Of a stretch of DNA of 36,677 nt, positions 9,473 to 18,053 are shown one piece after another. This stretch comes from Leptospira haakeii. GTDB lineage: Bacteria; Spirochaetota; Leptospiria; Leptospirales; Leptospiraceae. How positions within the stretch are numbered: the stretch's first letter is position 1; the number at the start of each line of letters is the position of its first letter. Made by a program: the position numbers and the translations under genes. The DNA is taken from assembly GCF_002812045.1 (NCBI RefSeq), contig NZ_NPEG01000021.1, positions 1 to 36,677 of the forward strand, in the 5' to 3' direction. The notes beneath the pieces were generated by a model. It did not search any database, had not been told where the DNA came from, and was given only the letters and a program-made list of their open reading frames with translations.

Positions 9473-10944
9473 GATATTTCTCCCCAAACTCCGTTCGGCC
9501 CTACGGCCTCCCATACGGAGGAAGTTTTCACTGTACGGTTCGCAAGGAAAGAAGCAGTTCTCATGAGTGCTTCTTTTTCCTCTCCGGATTCTTCCCAAAT
9601 TATATTATATTTTTCTAAAAAGTGAGTGTCCGTATGTCCCTTTACGAATTCCGAATGCTCCAGGATTGCTTTTAAATAATTCAGGTTTGTGATCGGCCCG
9701 AATACGATTGTCTCTTCTAACCCCGCGATCAGATTTTTACGCGCTTCATCTCTTGTTTTTCCGATCCCGATCACTTTCGCAAGCATTGGATCGTAATAAA
9801 GAGAAACTTCGGAACCGGTAATCACTCCTGAATCCACTCTTAGGTTTTGGGTCTCAGGAAATCTCGCGAGTTCTATTTTACCTATAGAAGGTAGGAACTC
9901 ATTCTCGGGATCTTCTGCATACAATCTGACTTCGATTGCATGTCCGGTCTGGGATGGGGATTTTCCACCGGTGAGTTTTTCGATACTCACACCTTCTGCA
10001 ATTCTAATCTGCCATTCTACCAAATCAAATCCAGTTACGGATTCGGTGACTGGATGCTCTACCTGCAGCCTTGTATTCATTTCTAAGAAGTAGAATGCGT
10101 AATCTTCTCCTAAAATGAATTCAACTGTTCCTGCACCAATATAACCGATGGAAGAAGCTGCCTGAACAGCGACTTCACATATTTTTTGTTTCAGCTCAGT
10201 CGGCAGATTAGGTGCGGGAGATTCCTCCACTACTTTCTGGTGCCTTCTTTGAATAGAACATTCTCTTTCGAAAAGATGGATCACTTTTCCGGAAGAATCT
10301 CCGAAAACCTGAACTTCAATATGTCTAGGATTTATAATATACTTCTCTAAAAATACTCGAGCATCCCCAAAAGCATTTCCAGCTTCTCTTTGGGCGGATT
10401 CCAATGCAGGTAAAAATTCTTCTTTGGAAAAGACACGTTTCATTCCTTTTCCGCCGCCACCAGCACTAGCCTTGATCATGACCGGAAATCCGATCCTCTC
10501 CGCTTCTTTTAGTAAGACAGAATGTTCTTGGGAGTCTCCTTCGTATCCAGGAACAACGGGAACTCCCGCCTTCTCCATAGCCGCACGAGAACGGATCTTA
10601 TCTCCCATTAGGTCCACAGATTCAGGTTTAGGGCCTAAAAAAGAAATCCCCGCTTTAGAAAGTTCTCTTGCGAATTCAGCCTTCTCGGATAAAAATCCGT
10701 AACCAGGGTGAACTGCGTCCGCTCCGGTTTCTTTAATAGCTTTGAGTATATTAGGAATTACTAAATAAGACTTAGAAGGTTCCGACTCTCCCAAATAAAA
10801 GGAAAAGTCCGCTTCTTTTACGAAAGGTGCATCCTTATCCGCATCCGAATATACGGCTACGGTCTCGATGCCTAACCTTTTACAGGTCTTTTGGATACGA
10901 AGAGAGATCTCTCCCCTGTTTGCGATGAGTAGTCTTTTGATCAC
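9469..10944 (-). CDS. Biotin carboxylase subunit of an acyl-CoA carboxylase (AccC/PccA-like)
   Basis: This ATP-grasp enzyme of 491 residues carboxylates biotin with bicarbonate and ATP. Motifs are the N-terminal KRLLIANRGEISLRI, the glycine loop SAGGGGKGMK, FLEKYIINPRHIEVQ, and the active-site segment MNTRLQVEHPVTE. The C-terminal tail after about residue 450 (LMRTASFLANRTVKTSSVW) is like the stub between carboxylase and biotinyl domains in methylcrotonyl/propionyl-CoA carboxylase alpha chains. The GTG start at 10944 overlaps the TGA of the acyltransferase gene (GTGA), and its own stop overlaps the start of the carrier gene. General acetyl-CoA carboxylase is an alternative, but the tail favours an acyl-CoA carboxylase. 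Confidence 0.9.
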   Translation of the reverse strand: MIKRLLIANRGEISLRIQKTCKRLGIETVAVYSDADKDAPFVKEADFSFYLGESEPSKSYLVIPNILKAIKETGADAVHPGYGFLSEKAEFARELSKAGISFLGPKPESVDLMGDKIRSRAAMEKAGVPVVPGYEGDSQEHSVLLKEAERIGFPVMIKASAGGGGKGMKRVFSKEEFLPALESAQREAGNAFGDARVFLEKYIINPRHIEVQVFGDSSGKVIHLFERECSIQRRHQKVVEESPAPNLPTELKQKICEVAVQAASSIGYIGAGTVEFILGEDYAFYFLEMNTRLQVEHPVTESVTGFDLVEWQIRIAEGVSIEKLTGGKSPSQTGHAIEVRLYAEDPENEFLPSIGKIELARFPETQNLRVDSGVITGSEVSLYYDPMLAKVIGIGKTRDEARKNLIAGLEETIVFGPITNLNYLKAILEHSEFVKGHTDTHFLEKYNIIWEESGEEKEALMRTASFLANRTVKTSSVWEAVGPNGVWGEIS

Positions 10945-11738
10945 TTGGATTTAGAGGAGACAGGTTCACGCACTGTTCCGATCTCGGAGTCTAATGCGAT
11001 TTTTTCCTTGCTCATGGTTTCGTATAAGAAATCTCTAAAACTCTCCCAAGTATCGTAAGTCCAGGGTTCGTATCTTCCTATAAACTTGTATCCGACTTTA
11101 GCAAACATAGGCTCCGTTTGGTAAGTGGTAATTCCTGATTTTAAGACCACTACTACAGGAATCTTATTCTCATAAGCGAGCTTAACCATCCCTTTTTGCA
11201 TTGGTTGGATAATTTCAGAATAAGAATTATGGCCTTCCGGATAAACTATATAAGAAGTAGTAGAAAGTCCTTTTATTAAATTACGAACGGATACTGCAAT
11301 GGTAGCGGCTTTAGAAGTCTCAAAAACCTGAGAGCCCATTGCCTTCATCCACCAATAAGCGATTAAAGTTTTTTTAATCACTTGGTTTGCAAGATAAGGT
11401 TTATTCACCACTAGGCAATCATAAGGAAAATCTATTTCGTTTACATGATTTAAGAAGATCATGTGACCTTTTTCTGGGATCTGCATCTCATTCTTAATCA
11501 TTAGATCCGTTTTGGTCATTTTGATAACTGCGGTTCCCCAAGTTTTAGAACCCTTTAGGAAAGAGACGTACTGCTTTTCTCTATTACCTACGATCGCATA
11601 AAAAATCCCTGCAATCATATTCGGAAATGCTACCGTAAGTACCAACCTTAAGGTTACGACATATGTGCGTAATACCAGTTTACGATACTTCGGGGAAAAC
11701 CTGCCCAAACGGCTTTCCATAAACTTGAGTGGATTCAT
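10941..11738 (-). CDS. PlsC-type 1-acylglycerol-3-phosphate acyltransferase family protein
   Basis: This 265-residue acyltransferase has the family's catalytic NHxxxxD motif (NHVNEID, His98 and Asp103) and the second block YPEGHNSY at about 166-173. A hydrophobic segment at about 24-50 would anchor it to the inner membrane. Such enzymes acylate lysophosphatidate or related lipids during phospholipid synthesis; the exact acceptor cannot be read here. It is the first gene of an operon with the two carboxylase genes, its stop overlapping the next start by four bases. That coupling suggests a link between acyl-CoA carboxylation and lipid assembly. ATG11738 is the only good start; the ribosome site is weak. 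Confidence 0.8.
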   Translation of the reverse strand: MNPLKFMESRLGRFSPKYRKLVLRTYVVTLRLVLTVAFPNMIAGIFYAIVGNREKQYVSFLKGSKTWGTAVIKMTKTDLMIKNEMQIPEKGHMIFLNHVNEIDFPYDCLVVNKPYLANQVIKKTLIAYWWMKAMGSQVFETSKAATIAVSVRNLIKGLSTTSYIVYPEGHNSYSEIIQPMQKGMVKLAYENKIPVVVVLKSGITTYQTEPMFAKVGYKFIGRYEPWTYDTWESFRDFLYETMSKEKIALDSEIGTVREPVSSKSK

Positions 11739-11874
11739 GCGAACTATGCTTTAGTACCTCTCCGAACAAGGAAAGCAAATTCTTAACATAAGTCAAAGGT
11801 AGAAACACGAATAGGACAATCCATCTCGGACATAACTTACGATGTTCGCTTTAAACAGAATGAGAATAATAAAT

Positions 11875-11916
11875 AAAAAAGCCTGCTCCCTTTCGGAAAC
11901 AGGCCTTTTTATTTTT
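11875..11916 (-). terminator. Rho-independent terminator (works on both strands)
   Basis: GCCTG and CAGGC pair around a 14-base CTCCCTTTCGGAAA loop that can partly pair itself. The stem is flanked by a run of A on one side (11875-11880) and TTTTTATTTTT on the other (11906-11916). On the minus strand it lies about 20 bases after the stop of the gene 11935-13044 and has a fine U-run; it is also well formed on the plus strand. Confidence 0.85.
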
Positions 11917-11934
11917 CAGAAAAATGGAAAGATC

Positions 11935-13044
11935 TTATTTATTAGGCTGGCTTGCTGCAGCTGCTTGTCTTCTCTTCTGAGCTCCTGGAGGAATTTTATC
12001 TCCCAAAAGTTTTTTACGAGTGTCAGCATCCCAACGAAGATACAGTTTATTATCGATCTCGTCGTCGTAAACTCGACCTAAAATGTCGACAGCGTCTCTA
12101 CGATAATCGTCCGGAATTCTTTTGTCGAATACAGGGCTCATTCTATTATCCGCACGAACCAGAGGGTTAGTTGAGAAGTCATATGTAACTCCTTCTACAG
12201 AAACAACTTCACCTGGAGTTATCTCGCCGATCTCATTGCGAGTCTCTTCAGTCTTAGCATCAGATCTTTGTAGATAGTAATTATCATAAGGATACTTGAG
12301 TTTGAAAATATTCATCGCATTCGATCTTGCGTCCCTGCAAAGATTGATCGCTCCCAAATACATTTCGATACGATGTTTTCTATGCTCAGGTTGGAGTTTT
12401 TGGTGTTTCTCCAAATGTTTTTCTATCTTAAGTGCGTTATTCCTAGCTTCCTTAGCTTCTCCCAAGAACTGATAACCTAATTCCATATTTTTTTCGATGG
12501 TGTATTTATTTACCACGTAATGGAATTCTCTCGGGTTGTACATCCTGCGGGTAGTAGGAGCTTCTCTATTCTCCTTGATGTCTGCGCGGATATAACTTGT
12601 TTTTCCATATTCCACGGAAATATCCACAAGTGCTCTATCCATAGGATTGTTTGGATTTTTCTTTTCGATCGCAGTTTTTAGGATCTCTTCCGTTCTTTCC
12701 ACATATGCTTGTGAAAGTTCTTCCAGAAGAAGTTCCATTCCAAGTTGGGATTCTAAAAATCTACGATAAGAATTTACGAAATTCCCTTCGAAGAAATACA
12801 GAAGACCTTCTTGGTATAATCTTTTAAGTTCTTTATACTTCGCAAGTCGCTCCCCATCTGCCTGGGCTTGACCTGTTCCGGAGGATTTTACCTCTCCAGG
12901 ATAATTTTTTACGACAGGCTCAATCGCTCTTAAATAGGTTAAGAGTTCTATCCTCTTCTTATACGATTTCATAGAAACGGCTTCGCCGTGTAATAGAACT
13001 GGGGCGACTAACATCGCAATCATGAAAACGAGAAGTTTTTTCAT
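11935..13044 (-). CDS. Exported, mostly helical protein of unknown function
   Basis: This 369-residue protein has a clear signal peptide (LLVFMIAMLVAPVLLHGEA) and no lipobox Cys, so it is probably periplasmic or surface-attached. The body is rich in Lys, Glu, Arg and Leu, with long amphipathic segments (for example RLAKYKELKRLYQEGLLYF and IEKHLEKHQKLQPEHRKH) that suggest helical bundles. A more polar Pro/Asp-rich part follows from about 270, and the tail is Gln/Ala-rich (RRQAAAASQPNK). I do not recognise a domain. It is a single-gene unit with its own terminator, divergent from the DUF2225 gene. A spirochaete periplasmic or flagellar structural role is possible but has no direct support. RBS-like GGAAAAGG precedes ATG13044. 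Confidence 0.75.
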   Translation of the reverse strand: MKKLLVFMIAMLVAPVLLHGEAVSMKSYKKRIELLTYLRAIEPVVKNYPGEVKSSGTGQAQADGERLAKYKELKRLYQEGLLYFFEGNFVNSYRRFLESQLGMELLLEELSQAYVERTEEILKTAIEKKNPNNPMDRALVDISVEYGKTSYIRADIKENREAPTTRRMYNPREFHYVVNKYTIEKNMELGYQFLGEAKEARNNALKIEKHLEKHQKLQPEHRKHRIEMYLGAINLCRDARSNAMNIFKLKYPYDNYYLQRSDAKTEETRNEIGEITPGEVVSVEGVTYDFSTNPLVRADNRMSPVFDKRIPDDYRRDAVDILGRVYDDEIDNKLYLRWDADTRKKLLGDKIPPGAQKRRQAAAASQPNK

Positions 13045-13080
13045 TGGAGGACCTTTTCCTTAGCATCTTCCTGAGAAGAC

Positions 13081-13093
13081 CGGGTTCAACCCG
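13081..13093. promoter_or_regulatory. Short perfect palindrome in a divergent promoter region
   Basis: CGGGTT and AACCCG flank a single C in the 89-base gap between the divergent genes 13044 (-) and 13134 (+). It could be an operator for either gene. Only the symmetry is seen; no regulator is known. Confidence 0.25.
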
Positions 13094-13133
13094 AAAATCG
13101 TGCTTTTCTTCTTAATCTATCGGTTAGAATACG

Positions 13134-14060
13134 GTGAGAATTGACGCTTTCGGATCGATTTTTCCGGAAATTCTTCGTATGACAGCAACTGCATTAGCCC
13201 AAGGCAAAAAAATCTCGTTTCGTAACAAAGAAGATACGGTCTGCCCTATCTGTAGCGAGGTCCACCAAAGGGAAAGTATGTTCCAAGGGGGAGGAAGGCT
13301 GATTGCAGGCAAACTCACCCAGGAATTACGTCGCTTATACGAAAAAAATAAAAAGTTCGGTAGGGTCTCCCCGAACGATTACGTTCTAAACGTATGCCCA
13401 CGTTGTCTTTATACTGCATTTCCTAAGGACTGGTCAAGCCTAGATGCGGATGAACTCGCAAAATTGAGAGAATCCGCAGAGATCCGACGTAAAAATATAG
13501 AGTCCATTATGGGACCGACAGATTTTTACCAGGAAAGAAACCTGATCCTAGGGGCGGCTTCCTATCTTTTAGCAATAGAATGTTACCAGTCCAGAAAAGT
13601 GACAGTAGCTCCTACACCTAAAAAAGCGGTCTGCGCGGTTCGAGGTGCGTGGTACTTCGATGATGTAAACACAGAATTTCCGGGTATGGGTTACGACAAG
13701 ATCCGGGACCTTCTATACCAAAAATCCGCAGGTTGGTACACGGACACAATGGAAATCATGCAGTCCGGATCAGAACCCGTGGATGCTGCTTCTTACCTGT
13801 TAGGACCTGATACTGATAAAAACTGGGGATTTGACGGAGTCATTTATCTTTCCGCTTATCTCACAATGAAGTTCAAGGAAGAGCTTGCATCCGATTCTGC
13901 TTCTAAACTGAACCTTCTAATCCGCGCCAAAAGAACTCTTTCTAGATTATACGGTTCAGGTAAGGCGTCCAAGTCCAAACCTTCCGTGATCATCGATATG
14001 GCCAAAGAACTCTATGATGAATACAATAAGATCATAGAAGAAATGGGCGGAGAGAAATAA
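13134..14060 (+). CDS. DUF2225 family protein with two CxxC pairs
   Basis: This 308-residue cytoplasmic protein has two cysteine pairs, CPIC (Cys37/Cys40) and CPRC (Cys88/Cys91), in the pattern of DUF2225, where they are expected to bind a metal such as zinc. The spacer RVSPNDYVLNVCPRCLYTAF is typical for the family. The rest looks helical and TPR-like. No signal peptide is present and no enzyme motif is visible. The start is uncertain: GTG13134 lacks a ribosome site, while ATG13179 (residue 16) has GGAAA nine bases upstream and leaves the domain intact. It sits before truA, with a 57-base gap, and could share its transcript. Confidence 0.75.
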   Translation: MRIDAFGSIFPEILRMTATALAQGKKISFRNKEDTVCPICSEVHQRESMFQGGGRLIAGKLTQELRRLYEKNKKFGRVSPNDYVLNVCPRCLYTAFPKDWSSLDADELAKLRESAEIRRKNIESIMGPTDFYQERNLILGAASYLLAIECYQSRKVTVAPTPKKAVCAVRGAWYFDDVNTEFPGMGYDKIRDLLYQKSAGWYTDTMEIMQSGSEPVDAASYLLGPDTDKNWGFDGVIYLSAYLTMKFKEELASDSASKLNLLIRAKRTLSRLYGSGKASKSKPSVIIDMAKELYDEYNKIIEEMGGEK

Positions 14061-14117
14061 GAGACGTCTCTACCTTCTCCTCCTAGTTGGTATTTCATCC
14101 CAATCTCGCTCTAGACT

Positions 14118-14945
14118 ATGACAGAAGATCCTAGAAACTATGCCTTACTGATCGAATTCGATGGTGGATGTTTTTTCGGATACCAAAGCCAGAAACAATC
14201 TCCCACAGTTCAGGAAGAAATAGAGAAGGCTCTAGAAATCCTTCTAAAAAAACAAACTAGAATCTGGGGAGCCGGAAGAACGGATACAGGCGTCCATGCC
14301 AGGGGAATGATCGTAAATTTTAAGACAGATTCCCCTATTCCAAATCTGTCGAAGTTCCTACTCGGAATAAATGCACTCACCGACCGAGGTCTGGCTATAC
14401 ATGAGATCACAGAAGTTCCTCTGAATTTCAATTCTCAGTTTTCCTGTACCGCAAGAGAATACGAATACCTTTTAGTAAACGCAAGGTTCCCAAGGCCGGT
14501 TTGGAAAAACAGAGCATTCTGGTACCAACATCGGATTGACGTTTCCCGCTTAAGAGAAGAACTGGAACTACTAAAGGGAGAGCATGACTTTAGAAGTCTG
14601 GCAAAAGCCACTTCGATGCGGAACCGTAGGACCACTACTCGGGTCATTTATGATGCGAGCCTTTTAGAAAGTGAAGAAGAGCCCGGACTTCTTCGCTTAC
14701 GGATCAAGGCAAACGGTTTCCTCCATAATATGGTCCGGATCCTGACCGGAACACTTTTTGAAATAGCGATAGAGAAGCGCAAAGAGACGAATATATTGAA
14801 AATACTTTCTTCCAAAGATAGAACCATAGCAGGGATTACCCTCCCCCCTTACGGATTGTATTTTCTAAAAGCGTACTACGATTCTTTTCCAGAGATAGAT
14901 CGAATGTACCAAAACAGAAAAGAATTCGGCGGGGTTCCTAGATGA
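14118..14945 (+). CDS. truA: tRNA pseudouridine(38-40) synthase
   Basis: TruA converts uridines 38-40 in the anticodon stem-loop of many tRNAs to pseudouridine. The 275-residue protein starts with the family's YALLIEFDGGCFFGYQSQ and has the catalytic segment GAGRTDTGVHARG with Asp56. NGFLHNMVRILTGTL near residues 200-215 is the conserved C-terminal signature. The start ATG14118 gives the usual N-terminus. The TGA overlaps the ATG of the next gene (ATGA), so this tRNA-modification gene leads an operon that continues into two envelope genes. Confidence 0.93.
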   Translation: MTEDPRNYALLIEFDGGCFFGYQSQKQSPTVQEEIEKALEILLKKQTRIWGAGRTDTGVHARGMIVNFKTDSPIPNLSKFLLGINALTDRGLAIHEITEVPLNFNSQFSCTAREYEYLLVNARFPRPVWKNRAFWYQHRIDVSRLREELELLKGEHDFRSLAKATSMRNRRTTTRVIYDASLLESEEEPGLLRLRIKANGFLHNMVRILTGTLFEIAIEKRKETNILKILSSKDRTIAGITLPPYGLYFLKAYYDSFPEIDRMYQNRKEFGGVPR

Positions 14946-15763
14946 AAAAACTCCTGCCGATCGCATTTTTACTTTTTCCTTGGGCACAAACATTCGCTTA
15001 TCCGGACCAAGTGGATAATAAGGCTGTAAAATATATGGGAGGAAACCCTGTTTCTCCTCCTATGGATTTTAATAAGATAGGGAATAGTTTTAAGAATGGG
15101 GAATTGATCCTGGCACAAGCAGGTGGAAATCTACCTTCTTCCGGACTTTCTCGCTCTGATAAAAAAGACGGCACCGATGACGAAGAAGTAGAAGAAGAAC
15201 TTCCTGCATTCTATGATAATAGAAAGGCTGAAATAGGAGCCTGGGTTGGCGCTTCTAACCCTTTCCCTGGATCGGAAGCTCAGAAATATTTGGATACCAC
15301 TTTGGGTGGTGGATTCTTCTATAGAATTCCTTGGCCCTGGATTTTTTATGTAGAAGTAGGAGCTTCCTATTCCAACTATTTGTCCAGATCGGAAAGAGCA
15401 CTCACTACTATCCCGGTATATTCCGCTATCTGTTATAAACTTCCTTTCGAACTTCCAATCACATTTATGGTGAAGGCAGGATTCGGAGAAACATATGTGG
15501 TTGCAAGGCCTGCGAATACTTCTCGCTGGGACAATACACTATACGCAGGATTTGAGGCAAGTTTCGTAGCAGGAAAAAAACTACGGATCGGTATTCGACT
15601 GGATTATAATAAAATTTATGAATCGGATTTAAATTCACCTGCGGAAACAAAATATCCTTATGTAGGTCCTACTGTGGATTCCAGGTTGAGTAACCCGTAT
15701 TATTACAATAAAGTGGATACGGAATTTTTCCATTTCGGTTTAATGGTGAGCGTATTCTTATGA
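14942..15763 (+). CDS. Predicted outer-membrane beta-barrel protein, unknown function
   Basis: This 273-residue protein has a signal peptide (LLPIAFLLFPWAQTFA). A disordered acidic linker (about 70-90, KKDGTDDEEVEEE) is followed by alternating hydrophobic strands: AEIGAWVGAS, FYVEVGASYSNYL, ITFMVKAGFGETYVV, TLYAGFEASFVAG, LRIGIRLDYNKIY and the closing FFHFGLMVSVFL. This pattern fits a small barrel of about eight strands. No specific family is recognised. It overlaps truA and the next lipoprotein gene by four bases each (ATGA), so the barrel and the lipoprotein are probably made together. Confidence 0.75.
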   Translation: MKKLLPIAFLLFPWAQTFAYPDQVDNKAVKYMGGNPVSPPMDFNKIGNSFKNGELILAQAGGNLPSSGLSRSDKKDGTDDEEVEEELPAFYDNRKAEIGAWVGASNPFPGSEAQKYLDTTLGGGFFYRIPWPWIFYVEVGASYSNYLSRSERALTTIPVYSAICYKLPFELPITFMVKAGFGETYVVARPANTSRWDNTLYAGFEASFVAGKKLRIGIRLDYNKIYESDLNSPAETKYPYVGPTVDSRLSNPYYYNKVDTEFFHFGLMVSVFL

Positions 15764-17025
15764 TTTCCAAAGTGAATCGTCTTCTATGTCTTTCTTCCTT
15801 TTTGTTAATATTCTTTTCGGATTGTAAGGTGGGACATTGGGAAGGAAACGCAACTGATAACCCTGTAATTAGTACCCTTTTCAATAATAGAATGTTACTT
15901 CTAATGAAAGGTACTTACGCCACTGATAGTCCCTTAGAATTTTCAGAATATAATAATGGAACTGGAAATGTTTACGAAGATTCCTCCGGAGATCCTACTT
16001 TCAATCTAGCAGGTCTTCCTAAGATGGCAAACCTACCTATCTTCATCGATATAGGTGAGATACGTATTTCTTCTAAATACCAAGACGGTTTAAATAATCT
16101 TTCTCAGATCAGAACCGTTGCGGCCGCAAAAGCATTCTGGGATAATATTGCTCCTAATAGAGAAGTTTATTGTACACAACCATATACATTGAATGCGAAT
16201 ACTTGCCGGTCCCTGAATGGCGAATTCAAAATGGTCCAGTTCTTAAATGGAGAAGGAGCCGAATTCCCTTCTAACGATCCTACTTCCGGAACGAACTCGG
16301 GACTTGCGAGCCAGTATTATTATACGGGAACTTATATCCGTTCATTAGTTACCGGTTGGGGAAATGCCCCTGGTGTAGACCTGACAAAGGTAACCTTCTT
16401 TGATAACTATGGCGTTTATGGATTTAATGTGGTCCCAAGACTTGCTTATTCCGCAGGAACTACGGATAAATCCGGTTATCCATTAGTATTCCCTCTACTC
16501 TATTCAGCACAACCTGGAGAAGCGGACATGGATTTTAAACCTGGATATGAGCCTTATATTTTCGAAGTTAGAATGAACCTTAAGGAAAATCTAATGGTTC
16601 ACTCCATCAAGGCCGCAGACGGAAGTACTGCTGCAACTTTGATCTCTATCAGCGATTGGAAAGTGAACCATGCGGGCCAGTCCGATATGGGTGGAGGGAT
16701 TTTATCCAGATCCAGGACAATTTATCCAAGTGGCGCTTCTTCTTTGGCGATCACTGGTGGATCCGGGAATTTAACTCATTATTTTGCAGTTTTTAGAGAG
16801 AATGAAACTGATATTCTTACAAAACTTCCATTAGCAGCGACTCCTGCAAGAAATGGAACATCCAAGATGAAATACATCAATCCTGGAACTCATAAATTAT
16901 ATTGTCTGGCTGATACCGGAAACCTGGACGGCTTTCCGGATACGATCGTAGGAACTCCGCTCACATTTGCCGTTCCGGAGAACGGAAATATGAGCACGAT
17001 CTCTTTATCTTATTCTTGTCCTTAA
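15760..17025 (+). CDS. Lipoprotein of unknown function
   Basis: This 421-residue protein has a lipoprotein signal (LCLSSFLLIFFSDC, lipid Cys22). The body is rich in Asn, Gly, Ser, Thr and aromatic residues, as in beta-rich secreted proteins, and carries few charged helices. Cysteines near YCTQP, NTCRS, LYCLA and at the C-terminus (SYSCP) could form disulfides. No domain is recognised. It is the third gene after truA and the barrel gene, with an ATGA overlap to the barrel gene. Its TAA shares the TTAA at 17022-17025 with the stop of the convergent kinase gene. Confidence 0.75.
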   Translation: MISKVNRLLCLSSFLLIFFSDCKVGHWEGNATDNPVISTLFNNRMLLLMKGTYATDSPLEFSEYNNGTGNVYEDSSGDPTFNLAGLPKMANLPIFIDIGEIRISSKYQDGLNNLSQIRTVAAAKAFWDNIAPNREVYCTQPYTLNANTCRSLNGEFKMVQFLNGEGAEFPSNDPTSGTNSGLASQYYYTGTYIRSLVTGWGNAPGVDLTKVTFFDNYGVYGFNVVPRLAYSAGTTDKSGYPLVFPLLYSAQPGEADMDFKPGYEPYIFEVRMNLKENLMVHSIKAADGSTAATLISISDWKVNHAGQSDMGGGILSRSRTIYPSGASSLAITGGSGNLTHYFAVFRENETDILTKLPLAATPARNGTSKMKYINPGTHKLYCLADTGNLDGFPDTIVGTPLTFAVPENGNMSTISLSYSCP

Positions 17026-18017
17026 ACTTTTCCTAATATTTCTTCCTGTCTTCCCATAAGTCTGACAGAAAGTCTAGGTCCGATCTCTTGTACGATCCTG
17101 GATGCAACGTAATTTCCCCATCTTGCTGCATTCTCAGGTGAAAATCCGTGCGTAAGTCCATAGAGCACACCTGCAGCAAAACAGTCCCCTGCTCCAGTAG
17201 TGTCCAATAAATTCTGAGCCGGGAATCCGCCTATATGGCTGATAGTCCCATTTACGGAAACGAATGCTCCGTTAGAACCGTCAGTCATCATTACGTTCTT
17301 ACAAATAGAAGAGATAAATTTTAAAGCGTCTTCTTTGGATTCAGTAGCGGCCAGTGCTTTTGCCTCTTCTGCATTACAAAAAACTAAATCACAATATTCC
17401 TTAGTGAGCCTTAAAAAATCCTCCCTAGAACGGTTTACGCAGAACGGATCGCTAAAAGTAAATGCCACCTTTACTCCAGCTTTTTTGGATTCTTCCATTG
17501 CAAGAAGACAAGCTTCCTTAGTGGAAGGTCCGTCCCAAAGATATCCTTCTACATAACTATAAGAAGAAACTTTCAGTTTTTCCAGATCCAGATCTTGTTT
17601 GGTTAACGTGGAAGAAATCCCTAAATGAGTGAGCATTGTTCTTTCGGCATCAGGAGTTGTGAGGATTACGCAGGTTCCGGTATGTCCTTCTTTGGAAGGA
17701 GGAACTTCGAATAAGATCCCGGCCTTCTCCATATCTTGTTTATAAAATTCTCCGTAAGTGTCCTCACTTACCTTTCCGGTATAAGTTCCGGTCCCTCCGG
17801 AATTTGCGAGTGCGATCATTGTATTTGCAGCACTTCCACCTGATCTTAATTCTTTTTTATGTCCGTCTAAAGCGGTAAGAACTCCACCCTGCACTTCTGC
17901 GTCCACCAGGGTCATGATCCCTTTGTTCCAGCCCATTTTTTGCAAAAAAGAATCTTCGGTAGGGATTAGAATATCCACAAGTGCGTTCCCTATTCCGAAT
18001 ACGTCGTAATGTTTCAT
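17022..18017 (-). CDS. PfkB-family carbohydrate/nucleoside kinase, adenosine-kinase-like
   Basis: This 331-residue kinase has the ribokinase-fold signatures: GIGNALVDIL at the start, RSGGSAANTMIALA (59-72), and the C-terminal DTTGAGDCFAAG (272-283) with the catalytic base Asp278. The pattern is closest to bacterial adenosine-kinase-like PfkB proteins, which phosphorylate adenosine to AMP; other nucleoside or sugar substrates cannot be excluded. It starts 36 bases after the prmA stop with GGAG five bases before the ATG, so it is probably in the same operon. Adenosine arises from S-adenosylhomocysteine turnover, so pairing with a SAM-dependent methyltransferase makes metabolic sense (inference). 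Confidence 0.88.
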   Translation of the reverse strand: MKHYDVFGIGNALVDILIPTEDSFLQKMGWNKGIMTLVDAEVQGGVLTALDGHKKELRSGGSAANTMIALANSGGTGTYTGKVSEDTYGEFYKQDMEKAGILFEVPPSKEGHTGTCVILTTPDAERTMLTHLGISSTLTKQDLDLEKLKVSSYSYVEGYLWDGPSTKEACLLAMEESKKAGVKVAFTFSDPFCVNRSREDFLRLTKEYCDLVFCNAEEAKALAATESKEDALKFISSICKNVMMTDGSNGAFVSVNGTISHIGGFPAQNLLDTTGAGDCFAAGVLYGLTHGFSPENAARWGNYVASRIVQEIGPRLSVRLMGRQEEILGKV

Positions 18018-18053
18018 TTTTTCTCCGATATTAAATATTAGTAAAACGTTATA

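Noticed and set aside
9473..9598. N-terminal extension of the biotinyl carrier frame
   Set aside because: It lies inside the biotin carboxylase gene and has no homologous character; the TTG at 9472 with GGGGAG is a better start.
11935..13044. Flagellar coiling protein (FcpA/FcpB) identity
   Set aside because: The helical, exported character fits, but I cannot match specific residues and the length is greater than I expect; left as unknown.
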